NCBI GenBank assembly: GCA_050944055.1
Contig: JBMNQI010000095.1
Location: forward strand, 1 to 5,398
Source: JBMNQI01 sp050944055
Lineage (GTDB): Bacteria > Bacillota > Clostridia > Oscillospirales > Oscillospiraceae
Length of the DNA stretch: 5,398 bases
Direction of reading: 5' to 3'
Part shown: piece after piece, positions 1-5,398 of the stretch
How the letters are laid out: the number at the start of each line of letters is the position of its first letter
How positions within the stretch are numbered: position 1 is the first letter of the stretch
Notes under the pieces: generated by a model
The model's input: the letters and a program-made list of their open reading frames with translations, nothing else
What the model was told of the DNA's origin: nothing
Database searches by the model: none
Position numbers and translations under genes: made by a program

Positions 1-2
1 GA

Positions 3-908
3 ATGAAAATATTCATAATTGGCGCGGGAACCCTCGGTTCGACAACCGCTTATCTTTTGGCGGAGCGCGCGTTAGCTGATGAGATTCTTCTTTATGACGA
101 CTACATGCACTTAGCCAGGCACCATGCAATGGACATTTCCCAGGCGGTATGCGCTTCTGGAGGGACGACTGTCCGCTGCGCGCTCATGGATGAAATAGCC
201 GGCTCGGATATCGTTATATCCGCATGCGGGTATCCGCAGAGCGATTATAAAAATGACCTGGCAGCCGATACAAAAATGATAGCGCCGCTTGTAAAAAGCG
301 TCGCCGAAACTATTGCGCGATATGCTCCATGCGCGTTGGTTTTAAGCCTTACGAACCCGCTCGATACGGCGAACTACCTGCTTTATAAATATTCCGGGCT
401 GCCGCGCGGGCGTTTTATGGGCTTCTCGGCAAACGATACGCTTCGTTTTCGTTTCGGTATTGCCGAATACATGGGCATAAGCTGCGAAAATGTTGAAGCC
501 TGGACGGTCGGGGAACACGGGCGATCTAAAGTAAATCTCTATTCAACTGTCCGCGTACGCGGAAACAAGCACGATTTTACGTTTGAGGAAAGGCAAACCA
601 TAGACAAGCTTATTGAAAACCGTTGGAGCAGTTTTCTTAATCTGGGCATAGGCCGTACGGCGGGGTGGACGACATGCGCTAATCTAATTTCATTTATTGA
701 AACGCTGCTTGGCAGGCGCGAGAGCATGGTTCAGTGCTCCTGTGTGCTGGAGGGAGAGCTTGGACTTACGGGCCTGTCCATAGGGCTTCCGGCGAAAATA
801 GGGGCAAACGGAGTCGAGGAGATCATATTTCCGGATATGGCGGAAGACGAAAAGCATCGTTTTATTGCATCTGCCAATGCCATAAAAGCTGCGATTTCAC
901 GCCTGTAA
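3..908 (+). CDS. Divergent lactate/malate dehydrogenase-family NAD-dependent oxidoreductase
   Basis: This 301-residue protein has the layout of the L-lactate/malate dehydrogenase family, cytoplasmic enzymes that interconvert 2-hydroxy and 2-keto acids with NAD(H). The N-terminal Rossmann fold shows Gly7-x-Gly9-x-x-Gly12, with acidic Asp32/Asp33 at the end of the second strand, which favours NAD. Thr117-Asn118-Pro119, Asp145 with Arg148, and His172 in GEHG match the family's conserved Asn, the Asp/Arg pair (Asp168 and Arg171 in LDH numbering) and the proton-relay His195. The mobile loop is unusual: at residues 76-86 it is about two residues shorter than usual, and Lys83 sits where the family has the catalytic Arg109. 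Gln79 aligns with LDH Gln102, which points to a lactate-type rather than malate-type substrate, but the loop is too altered to name one. Length is close to the family norm of 305-320. The ATG at base 3 fits the usual N-terminus; its ribosome binding site lies outside the window. It converges on the AlkD-like gene, 13 bases away. Confidence 0.88.
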   Translation: MKIFIIGAGTLGSTTAYLLAERALADEILLYDDYMHLARHHAMDISQAVCASGGTTVRCALMDEIAGSDIVISACGYPQSDYKNDLAADTKMIAPLVKSVAETIARYAPCALVLSLTNPLDTANYLLYKYSGLPRGRFMGFSANDTLRFRFGIAEYMGISCENVEAWTVGEHGRSKVNLYSTVRVRGNKHDFTFEERQTIDKLIENRWSSFLNLGIGRTAGWTTCANLISFIETLLGRRESMVQCSCVLEGELGLTGLSIGLPAKIGANGVEEIIFPDMAEDEKHRFIASANAIKAAISRL

Positions 909-942
909 AACGCATGCCGTGCTATTCGCGTTTCAATTTTTT
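908..942 (+). terminator. Possible weak terminator between convergent genes
   Basis: AAACGC (908-913) can pair with GCGTTT (928-933) around a 14-base loop, followed by a run of six T (937-942). It would end the dehydrogenase transcript and overlaps the last codons of the convergent AlkD-like gene. The stem is short and the loop long, so this is tentative. Read leftward, the same stem is followed by only a four-T run. Confidence 0.3.
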
Positions 943-1596
943 AAGCCTTGCCTTTGTTTCGGGATCCACCCGATTTGATTCGCAGATCTTTTGTATCGAT
1001 TTGTTGAAAGCTGTCCTGCCCAGGCCGCAGGCAGTTAACCATTCCTCAGTCAAACCCGGGAATCTCGCGTAGCACTCGGAAACAGCCCAAGCCACGCCCA
1101 TCATTGCGTAATAATCGTCCTGGCGCATGGAATTGAGAAGCCCGAGGACCCGCTCAACGTGCTCGCTGTCAACAAAGTGGCAAAGTAGCATTACCGCCGC
1201 AAAGCGCGCTTCAAACTCGCGGGGGCTGCGGGTATAGGGAAGTATAAAATCCCAAATAACATCGGGATACTTCGCCGCGTCCTTGAATGCTCCGCAAAAA
1301 GCGTCGCACACGGCCCAGTTATTAATTGTCGGCACAAAGGCTTCAGTCATGCGCAGTTTTTCTTCAAGCGGGCATTTTGCTCCCGCGATGACAAGCGCTC
1401 TGAGTATCTGAACCTCGTAAAAATCGCTTCCACTGGATAAAAACGCACGCCAGTCGGAGCGGAGTATCTCTTTTGACAGCGAACGAAGACGCGGCATTCT
1501 GACGCCGAGGACATTGCCGGCGCCCGGCGTCAGTTTTTTTATGAATTCCCCGTAGACCGGTTCGGCCGATGAACGAAGCGTCGTTATAATATCCAT
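922..1596 (-). CDS. AlkD-like DNA alkylation repair protein
   Basis: This 224-residue, mostly helical protein fits the AlkD/AlkC-type HEAT-like-repeat DNA glycosylase family, which removes alkylated bases such as N3- and N7-alkylpurines. Bacillus cereus AlkD uses Trp109, Asp113, Arg148 and Trp187. Here Trp94-x3-Asp98, Arg131 and Trp170 have nearly the same spacing (4, 37 and 39 residues between key positions, against 4, 39 and 39), so the DNA-binding cleft and catalytic aspartate appear intact. Length is close to AlkD (about 235). The C-terminus is lysine- and arginine-rich, consistent with DNA contact. The ATG is preceded by GGAGG (1601-1605) with a four-base spacer, and the upstream nadE stop lies ten bases away, so the two genes are very probably translated from one mRNA. 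I see no promoter of its own. The family call is firm; the actual lesion specificity cannot be read from sequence. Confidence 0.88.
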   Translation of the reverse strand: MDIITTLRSSAEPVYGEFIKKLTPGAGNVLGVRMPRLRSLSKEILRSDWRAFLSSGSDFYEVQILRALVIAGAKCPLEEKLRMTEAFVPTINNWAVCDAFCGAFKDAAKYPDVIWDFILPYTRSPREFEARFAAVMLLCHFVDSEHVERVLGLLNSMRQDDYYAMMGVAWAVSECYARFPGLTEEWLTACGLGRTAFNKSIQKICESNRVDPETKARLKKLKRE

Positions 1597-1606
1597 ATTG
1601 CCTCCG

Positions 1607-2338
1607 TCATTTCTTCGGATACGTTACCGGCATGTTTCGCTTGTGTTCGCTGCGCGCGTGAAATTCTTCGATCTTCTGTTTGACAGCAGGCTCAGACTTG
1701 CCGTACAGCAGATAATTATCGATCTCGGCATATGTTATGCCCATTTCTCCCTCGTCGGTCTGCCCCTCGAAAAGGCCGGCCGACGGAGCCTTATTTATTA
1801 TAGACTCGGGAGCTCCGAGGAAGCGGAGGAATTCGTAGATCTCGGTTACAGTCAGGTCGGCTATCGGGTTTATGTCATACGCTCCGTCGCCCCACTTGGT
1901 GAAATAGCCCATGTAGGCTTCGCTGCGGTTGCCTGTTCCGGCTACCAAAGCGCCGCGGCTTAAAGCAATCGCGTACAGAGTGGCCATGCGAAGCCTGGGG
2001 GCTATATTTGCCTTGGCAGCGTCCGTTATCTGGTGAGCCTTTTCCAGGGCAGAGAGCTCGGCCAGCTTTACGGCAGTCAAATCAACTGTGATTTGCTCAA
2101 TGCCGAACTGCCCGGCAACCTTTAACCCGTCTTCCATATCGGCGCCGTAATTCCGGCTGGACTGGCAGGGCATTAAAACGCCGAGAGTATTGTCGCAGGC
2201 CATTTTGCACAGGATGCCGACCAGGGCAGAGTCCTTGCCGCCGCTGTTTCCGTATACAATGCCTTTTGATTTTGCGTTTTTCAGCTCGTTTTGAATAAAC
2301 TCCACGCGTGCGCGCAGCTCTTCGTTATAATCGCGCAT
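1607..2338 (-). CDS. nadE: NAD+ synthase, ammonia-dependent type
   Basis: NadE makes NAD+ from deamido-NAD, ATP and ammonia, the last step of NAD biosynthesis, in the cytoplasm. The 243-residue protein contains only the synthetase domain with no N-terminal glutamine-amidase domain, so ammonia is the likely nitrogen donor. The ATP-pyrophosphatase loop SGGKDS is at residues 32-37. Further family motifs are N-x-x-P-R-x-R (111-117), GTGNRSE (134-140), the YFTKWGDG segment (145-152), PSAGLFEGQTDE (185-196) and a C-terminal His232-Lys233-Arg234 group. All look intact and the length is normal for the short bacterial form. Start: ATG at 2338 preceded by AGGAGG (2344-2349) with a five-base spacer. It is the first gene of a leftward unit with the AlkD-like gene ten bases downstream, and is divergent from the dCMP deaminase gene. 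Confidence 0.95.
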   Translation of the reverse strand: MRDYNEELRARVEFIQNELKNAKSKGIVYGNSGGKDSALVGILCKMACDNTLGVLMPCQSSRNYGADMEDGLKVAGQFGIEQITVDLTAVKLAELSALEKAHQITDAAKANIAPRLRMATLYAIALSRGALVAGTGNRSEAYMGYFTKWGDGAYDINPIADLTVTEIYEFLRFLGAPESIINKAPSAGLFEGQTDEGEMGITYAEIDNYLLYGKSEPAVKQKIEEFHARSEHKRNMPVTYPKK

Positions 2339-2365
2339 ATAAACCTCCTGCTGGTGTGTTTTTAA

Positions 2366-2371
2366 ATTCTA
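2366..2371 (-). promoter_or_regulatory. Candidate -10 box for the nadE unit
   Basis: On the minus strand TAGAAT matches the sigma-A -10 consensus at five of six bases and lies about 28 bases upstream of the nadE ATG, giving a leader of about 20 bases with the AGGAGG site inside it. No good -35 box sits 16-18 bases upstream, so the assignment is tentative. Confidence 0.35.
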
Positions 2372-2394
2372 GTCGTTGTTATGGTACCTGAGTA

Positions 2395-2423
2395 TTGAAT
2401 TTTCTGAAAAATAAAGGTATAAT
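2395..2423 (+). promoter_or_regulatory. Near-consensus sigma-A promoter of the dCMP deaminase gene
   Basis: TTGAAT (2395-2400; four of six matches to TTGACA) is followed after exactly 17 bases by a perfect TATAAT (2418-2423). Transcription should begin near 2430, giving a leader of about 20 bases that contains the GGAGGA ribosome binding site (2438-2443), five bases before the ATG. The spacer is A/T-rich and includes ATTTT and AAAAT arms (2399-2412) that form a small inverted repeat. Confidence 0.8.
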
Positions 2424-2448
2424 TTGAAAAAATTGATGGAGGAATTCA

Positions 2449-2961
2449 ATGCCAAGAGTCGAAAAGGAAAACTATTACCTGGATATTGCCGAAACGGTTC
2501 TTGAACGGGGAACGTGCCTGCGCCGCAATTACGGGGCGCTGATAGTCCGCAACGATGAGATCGTTTCAAGCGGTTACACAGGGGCCCCGCGGGGACGAGC
2601 CAACTGCATCGATCTTGGCTACTGCGTGCGCGACGAGCTCAACGTGCCCAGCGGGGAGCGGTATGAGCTTTGCCGCTCGGTGCATGCCGAGGCCAACGCG
2701 ATTATCTCCGCCCGCAGGAGCGATATGATTGACGCAACGCTTTACCTGGTTGGACGCGAAAGCGCCACCGGAAATCTTGTACAGAACGCGTCTCCCTGCT
2801 CCATGTGCCGCCGCCTAATAATAAACGCCGGGATTAAGCGCGTCGTCATACGCAGCACGAAAACCGACTACACGGTAATAAATGTGCGGGACTGGGTATT
2901 CGAGGACGACTCTCTCCGATATCATAAGCTTGCGAAAGAATTGGCGGACGGCAATAAATAA
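2449..2961 (+). CDS. dCMP deaminase-family zinc enzyme (deoxycytidylate deaminase, ComEB-like)
   Basis: The 170-residue protein belongs to the deoxycytidylate deaminase branch of the cytidine deaminase fold. These enzymes hydrolyse dCMP to dUMP and ammonia, supplying dUMP for thymidylate synthesis. The catalytic zinc motif is complete: His79-Ala-Glu81, with Glu81 the proton shuttle, and Pro116-Cys117-x-x-Cys120. The GYTGAPRG segment (42-49) is the dCMP deaminase form of the nucleotide-binding loop. Additional cysteines at 23, 53, 59 and 75 include a Cys23/Cys53 pair spaced like the structural zinc ligands of phage T4 dCMP deaminase; a second zinc site is inference. Length fits the family (about 150-190). 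It has its own near-consensus promoter, a GGAGGA site five bases before the ATG and a terminator directly after the stop, so it is probably monocistronic. No late-competence neighbours are seen, so the ComEB name is only a similarity. The exact substrate (dCMP versus a related nucleotide) is not proven. Confidence 0.87.
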   Translation: MPRVEKENYYLDIAETVLERGTCLRRNYGALIVRNDEIVSSGYTGAPRGRANCIDLGYCVRDELNVPSGERYELCRSVHAEANAIISARRSDMIDATLYLVGRESATGNLVQNASPCSMCRRLIINAGIKRVVIRSTKTDYTVINVRDWVFEDDSLRYHKLAKELADGNK

Positions 2962-2963
2962 AA

Positions 2964-3000
2964 ATACATGCCTCTCTGCTTTGCAGGGGGGTATTTTTTT
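2964..3000. terminator. Bidirectional Rho-independent terminator
   Basis: CCTCTCTGC (2971-2979) pairs with GCAGGGGGG (2983-2991), using some G-T wobbles, around a TTT loop. AAATAC before it can extend the stem with GTATTT after it. Rightward, the stem is followed by a nine-base stretch that is nearly all T (2992-3000), a strong terminator for the dCMP deaminase gene. Leftward, the stem is followed by GTATTTTTATTT, so it can also end the DUF5131 transcript, whose stop is at 3014. Confidence 0.87.
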
Positions 3001-3013
3001 GTTCCACATTGTT

Positions 3014-3727
3014 TTAATAAATGTCGATGGAGGCTTTACGGGCCTGCAGGTGCTGCTGGGAGCGCGGTATGCGGTAAATTATTCCGTCCTTTCGGAAGTT
3101 TGCTCCGGTTTGTTTAAAGCGGAAGGGAACACCGGCATATATACACTGACTGTGTATATCGAGTACCCAGTCGTAATCGCACATACGCGCATTTATTCCA
3201 GATTCTCCTCCTACAAGAACAAAGCCCTTAAAATCACGGAGCCATCGGCTAAGCTCGATCTTTTCGAGCAGCGGCTCGCATATGATGGCCTTGTGTTTAA
3301 TCGGGGCTTCAATATAAATAGGAAGCCGGTAATCCGCCATAGCCTGGTTTTCTACTGTGCAGCAGATATGGACATGTTCCCAGCCGTCTCCCCAGTCTGG
3401 CGGCAGGCAAAGCTCCAGGCGGTCGATTCGCTTGGTAATGAAAAAGAAGCTAAGGTCGCGTCTCTCGCGCATCATATCCCACGCCTCAGTGCGCCATATA
3501 TCGGCCGTATCGAGCAGAAAATCCGAAGTAAAACAGGTCCAGACTGTGTCGCCCGGCGGCAGCTTATATGAGCCGTCCCGTTTTCGCCTGACCGGCAAAT
3601 CAAAGCTTTGCGTTTTCCGTACGACAGACGCGTCTCTATCGTGACGCGAGTCAATACGGTAGACATAGCAGTTAAGACATCCGGGAGATATCTTTTTGCA
3701 TCCGTGCCACGGATTCCAGCTCGACAT
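3014..3727 (-). CDS. DUF5131 family protein (phage Gp37/Gp68-like, three-cysteine motif)
   Basis: This 237-residue protein is a recognisable DUF5131 member, a family first named from phage proteins Gp37/Gp68, present in many bacterial chromosomes and of unknown function. It opens with W-N-P-W-H-G-C and the motif Cys10-x6-Cys17-x2-Cys20-Tyr, which resembles an iron-sulfur or radical-SAM-type cluster site but has six rather than three residues in the first gap. Other family landmarks follow in order: FTSDF (66-70), TKR (98-100), C-T-x-E-N (123-127), EPLL (151-154), VGGESG (172-177) and FKQTG (204-208). No signal peptide or membrane segment is seen, so it is probably cytoplasmic. I prefer the ATG at 3727, because AAGGTG (3734-3739) lies six bases before it; a GTG nine bases further upstream overlaps that site and would be poorly initiated. 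It lies 46 bases after dapB in the same direction with a hairpin between. Function is not inferred. Confidence 0.88.
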   Translation of the reverse strand: MSSWNPWHGCKKISPGCLNCYVYRIDSRHDRDASVVRKTQSFDLPVRRKRDGSYKLPPGDTVWTCFTSDFLLDTADIWRTEAWDMMRERRDLSFFFITKRIDRLELCLPPDWGDGWEHVHICCTVENQAMADYRLPIYIEAPIKHKAIICEPLLEKIELSRWLRDFKGFVLVGGESGINARMCDYDWVLDIHSQCIYAGVPFRFKQTGANFRKDGIIYRIPRSQQHLQARKASIDIY

Positions 3728-3733
3728 AGATAT

Positions 3734-3739
3734 CACCTT
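3734..3739 (-). promoter_or_regulatory. Ribosome binding site that decides the DUF5131 start
   Basis: Minus-strand AAGGTG lies six bases before the ATG at 3727. The alternative in-frame GTG (3736-3734) is part of this same sequence, so it cannot use it. The site begins about six bases after the base of the 3746-3769 hairpin. Confidence 0.7.
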
Positions 3740-3745
3740 AATGCA

Positions 3746-3769
3746 AAGGCGTCCTGTTCAGGACGCCTT
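3746..3769 (-). terminator. Perfect hairpin between dapB and the DUF5131 gene: terminator or attenuator
   Basis: Read on the minus strand, AAGGCGTCCT and AGGACGCCTT form a perfect 10-bp G/C-rich stem with a four-base loop (GAAC), starting five bases after the dapB stop. The tail is TGCATTAA, with T only at the stem foot, so the U tract is weak. It could be an inefficient terminator giving partial readthrough into the DUF5131 gene, or an RNA stabiliser at the 3' end of dapB. Rightward, the stem has no T tract and faces no plus-strand gene. Confidence 0.6.
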
Positions 3770-3773
3770 CGTC

Positions 3774-4532
3774 TCATTCCTTTAAGACATCGCTCATGTC
3801 ATAAATCCCGGGCTCTCGGGGTACGGAAAAGAATCTGGCCGCCCGTATAGCCCCCGCCGCAAATACCTCCCGGGACTGAATGGAGTGCTTGATCTCTATC
3901 ACTTCGTCATGGCCCGCGAAAATAATCGCGTGCTCCCCGACGATTGTGCCTCCTCGGACGGAAGAAATGCCTATTTCCCTCTTTTCTCTGGGCTTGCGGA
4001 CATTGCTTCGCCCGTAAACATATTCGGCTTCGTAGGGCAGCGCCTGCGCAGCGGCGTCTGCCAGCATCAGAGCCGTACCGCTCGGAGCGTCGACCTTTTT
4101 GTTGTGGTGCCGCTCGACTATCTCAATATCGTAGTTTACTCCCAGGACCGAAACGGCGCGGCGAACAAGATCGGCTATAAGGTTGATACCCAGCGACATG
4201 TTGCCCGAGCGGAAGATAGGTATGCTCTTAGCCGCTTCCTTTATCATATTGACATCCGATTCGCTGTACCCTGTCGTGCAGAGCACGAGGGGCAAAGAGC
4301 GCCTGCGGCAATAGGACAGAAGGCCGGGAAGTGAGGAGGGGCTTGAAAAATCGACTGCTACGTCGGCCCTGCCCATATATTCCATAGGGTCTGCGTAAAC
4401 GGGGTATGAGGACAGCTTTTTCGCGTTTAAGTCTATTCCGCAGGCTATCTCGATTCCTTCGGCCTCTGCGCAAAGGCGGGTTACTACCTGACCCATCCGG
4501 CCGTTGCAGCCGGAAAGTATTATCTTCAGCAT
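3774..4532 (-). CDS. dapB: 4-hydroxy-tetrahydrodipicolinate reductase
   Basis: DapB reduces the product of DapA to tetrahydrodipicolinate with NAD(P)H, the second committed step toward diaminopimelate (cell wall) and lysine. The 252-residue length is normal for a short bacterial DapB. The N-terminal Rossmann motif is Gly8-x-x-Gly11-Arg-Met-Gly14; Asp34 at the end of the second strand suggests NADH can be used. V-D-F-S (60-63) and CTTG (85-88) border the cofactor site. The diagnostic DapB signature runs from Glu137 to Thr153, with His142-His143, Lys146, Asp148 and Pro-Ser-Gly-Thr (150-153), which bind substrate and supply the catalytic lysine. R-G-G-T (193-196) and GEHAIIFAG (199-207) complete the C-terminal domain. 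It follows dapA by 42 bases on the same strand. The ATG has only a modest site (AAAGG, about nine bases upstream), which fits translation from a shared mRNA. Confidence 0.95.
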   Translation of the reverse strand: MLKIILSGCNGRMGQVVTRLCAEAEGIEIACGIDLNAKKLSSYPVYADPMEYMGRADVAVDFSSPSSLPGLLSYCRRRSLPLVLCTTGYSESDVNMIKEAAKSIPIFRSGNMSLGINLIADLVRRAVSVLGVNYDIEIVERHHNKKVDAPSGTALMLADAAAQALPYEAEYVYGRSNVRKPREKREIGISSVRGGTIVGEHAIIFAGHDEVIEIKHSIQSREVFAAGAIRAARFFSVPREPGIYDMSDVLKE

Positions 4533-4574
4533 TTTTTACGACCTTTCGTTTCCCGGTTCTGAGGCTGCTCAGTA

Positions 4575-5398
4575 TCAGAGTAACCCGACGTTCTTCATTG
4601 AGGCTATAAGCTTCGCCCTGTTCTCCTCGCTCATCCTGATAAGCGGCATCCGCAGTTCGCCCGCGCCCATGCCCATTAGGTTCATTGCCTCTTTAATCGG
4701 GATCGGGTTTGTTTCAATAAACAGCTTCTCGATTAGGTCGGCGTAACGTATCTGAAGCATTTCGGCTTCTTTAAAATTGCCTTCCAAACAGTGATGCGTC
4801 ATAAGCGCAATCTCTTCGGGTATAATGTTCGCGGCCACCGAAATAACCCCAAGGCCGCCGAGCGACATAATGGGGACAATCTGGTCGTCGTTTCCGGACC
4901 ATATGTAAAAATCGTCACCGCAGATTGCGCGCGTCTTTAATATAAGCGTAAAGTTGCCGGAGGCCTCTTTTACGCCGTTAATATTTGGATGCTTGCTCAG
5001 CGCGGCGTAGGATTCAGCCGTAAAGCTCATGCCGGTGCGGGAGGGGACGTTGTAGAGTATTATGGGTATATTCACCCTGTCGGCAATGTACTCAAAATGA
5101 TTGATCAAACCTCTCTGAGTGGTTTTGTTGTAATACGGCGTCACCATCAAAAGAGCGTCCGCGCCCGATTTTTCGGCGCTGTTAGACATAAGCACGGCGT
5201 GCGCTGTATCGTTGCTGCCCGTGCCCGCGATTACCTTAACGCGCCCGGCGACTTTTCGCACGCAGTAATCGATGGTTTCAAGGTGCTCGGGTATGGTCTG
5301 GGTGCTTGCCTCACCCGTAGTACCGCAGATTATTATTGCGTCCGTGCCGTTTTCTATCTGAAATTCTATAAGCCTGCCAAGCGCTTCAAAATCTACCT
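4575..5398 (-). CDS. dapA: 4-hydroxy-tetrahydrodipicolinate synthase, 5' end cut by the window
   Basis: DapA condenses pyruvate with L-aspartate semialdehyde, the first committed step of the diaminopimelate/lysine pathway, in the cytoplasm. The open frame runs unbroken to the right edge, giving 273 residues in the window against 290-300 for the family, so about 20-25 N-terminal residues lie outside. Numbering from the first complete codon (5396), GTTGE is at 25-29, Tyr88-Tyr89 in TPYYNK, Tyr115 in the YNVPSRTG segment with Arg120, and the Schiff-base Lys143 in GVKEASGN. These are the TIM-barrel active-site residues of DapA. A GTG codon at 5261 is not the start, because the conserved GTTGE segment lies upstream of it. 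Related aldolases (N-acetylneuraminate lyase, KDG aldolase) share the fold, but the GTTGE and YNVP motifs and the adjacent dapB make DapA the best name. Its promoter and any lysine-responsive leader would be beyond the edge. Confidence 0.95.
   Translation of the reverse strand, partial: VDFEALGRLIEFQIENGTDAIIICGTTGEASTQTIPEHLETIDYCVRKVAGRVKVIAGTGSNDTAHAVLMSNSAEKSGADALLMVTPYYNKTTQRGLINHFEYIADRVNIPIILYNVPSRTGMSFTAESYAALSKHPNINGVKEASGNFTLILKTRAICGDDFYIWSGNDDQIVPIMSLGGLGVISVAANIIPEEIALMTHHCLEGNFKEAEMLQIRYADLIEKLFIETNPIPIKEAMNLMGMGAGELRMPLIRMSEENRAKLIASMKNVGLL

Noticed and set aside
734..1072. Plus-strand open frame spanning the end of the dehydrogenase and the AlkD-like gene
   Set aside because: It crosses the convergent junction of two well-supported genes in another frame and shows no domain.
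1598..1963. Plus-strand open frame opposite nadE
   Set aside because: It is a shadow of the NadE coding frame with no supporting motif or ribosome binding site.
2882..3571. Plus-strand open frame of 229 codons opposite the DUF5131 gene
   Set aside because: It overlaps the end of the dCMP deaminase gene, runs through the terminator hairpin and is antisense to a gene with clear family motifs. Its translation shows no recognisable domain and no ribosome binding site.
3014..3727. Prophage remnant, because DUF5131 was first named from phage proteins
   Set aside because: No integrase, structural gene, attachment repeat or composition change is visible, and the neighbours are housekeeping genes. 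The family is common on bacterial chromosomes.
3885..4334. Plus-strand open frame of 149 codons opposite dapB
   Set aside because: It is antisense to well-conserved DapB, including its signature motif, and has no family features of its own.
4533..4574. Regulatory element in the dapA-dapB gap
   Set aside because: Only a five-base CTGAG/CTCAG stem is present, too small to separate from chance. No lysine riboswitch is visible; any such leader would lie upstream of dapA outside the window.

Overview
This 5.4 kb window carries seven protein genes on both strands, packed with short gaps. It looks like a chromosomal stretch from a Gram-positive anaerobe of the Clostridia type. Grounds for this are strong AGGAGG-like ribosome binding sites, a near-consensus sigma-A promoter, roughly even base composition and housekeeping genes of Firmicutes type. 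The taxonomy is inference. I see no RNA gene, CRISPR array, insertion sequence, phage structural gene or other clear mobile element.

Left part (1-2340): a rightward lactate/malate dehydrogenase-family gene (3-908) faces a leftward pair, nadE (2338-1607) then an AlkD-like DNA alkylation repair gene (1596-922). The last two are ten bases apart and are almost certainly cotranscribed. The convergent ends at 908/922 may share a weak terminator hairpin.

Middle (2339-3010): a 110-base divergent intergenic region holds a near-perfect sigma-A promoter (TTGAAT, 17 bases, TATAAT) driving a rightward dCMP deaminase-family gene (2449-2961). A hairpin with a T tract on both sides (2964-3000) follows. It probably terminates transcription from both directions.

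Right part (3014-5398): a leftward run of dapA (5' end cut by the window edge), dapB and a DUF5131 (phage Gp37/Gp68-like) gene. DapA and DapB catalyse consecutive steps of the lysine/diaminopimelate pathway: condensation of aspartate semialdehyde with pyruvate, then reduction of the product. The DUF5131 protein has a Cys-x6-Cys-x2-Cys motif near its N-terminus and no known function. A perfect 10-bp hairpin separates it from dapB, and there is no room for a separate promoter.

Most of the window is ordinary metabolism. The points worth a second look are the altered substrate loop of the dehydrogenase, the uncharacterised three-cysteine protein downstream of dapB with the hairpin just before its ribosome binding site, and two start-codon or gene-extent corrections. 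I did not find convincing evidence of a new multi-gene system.
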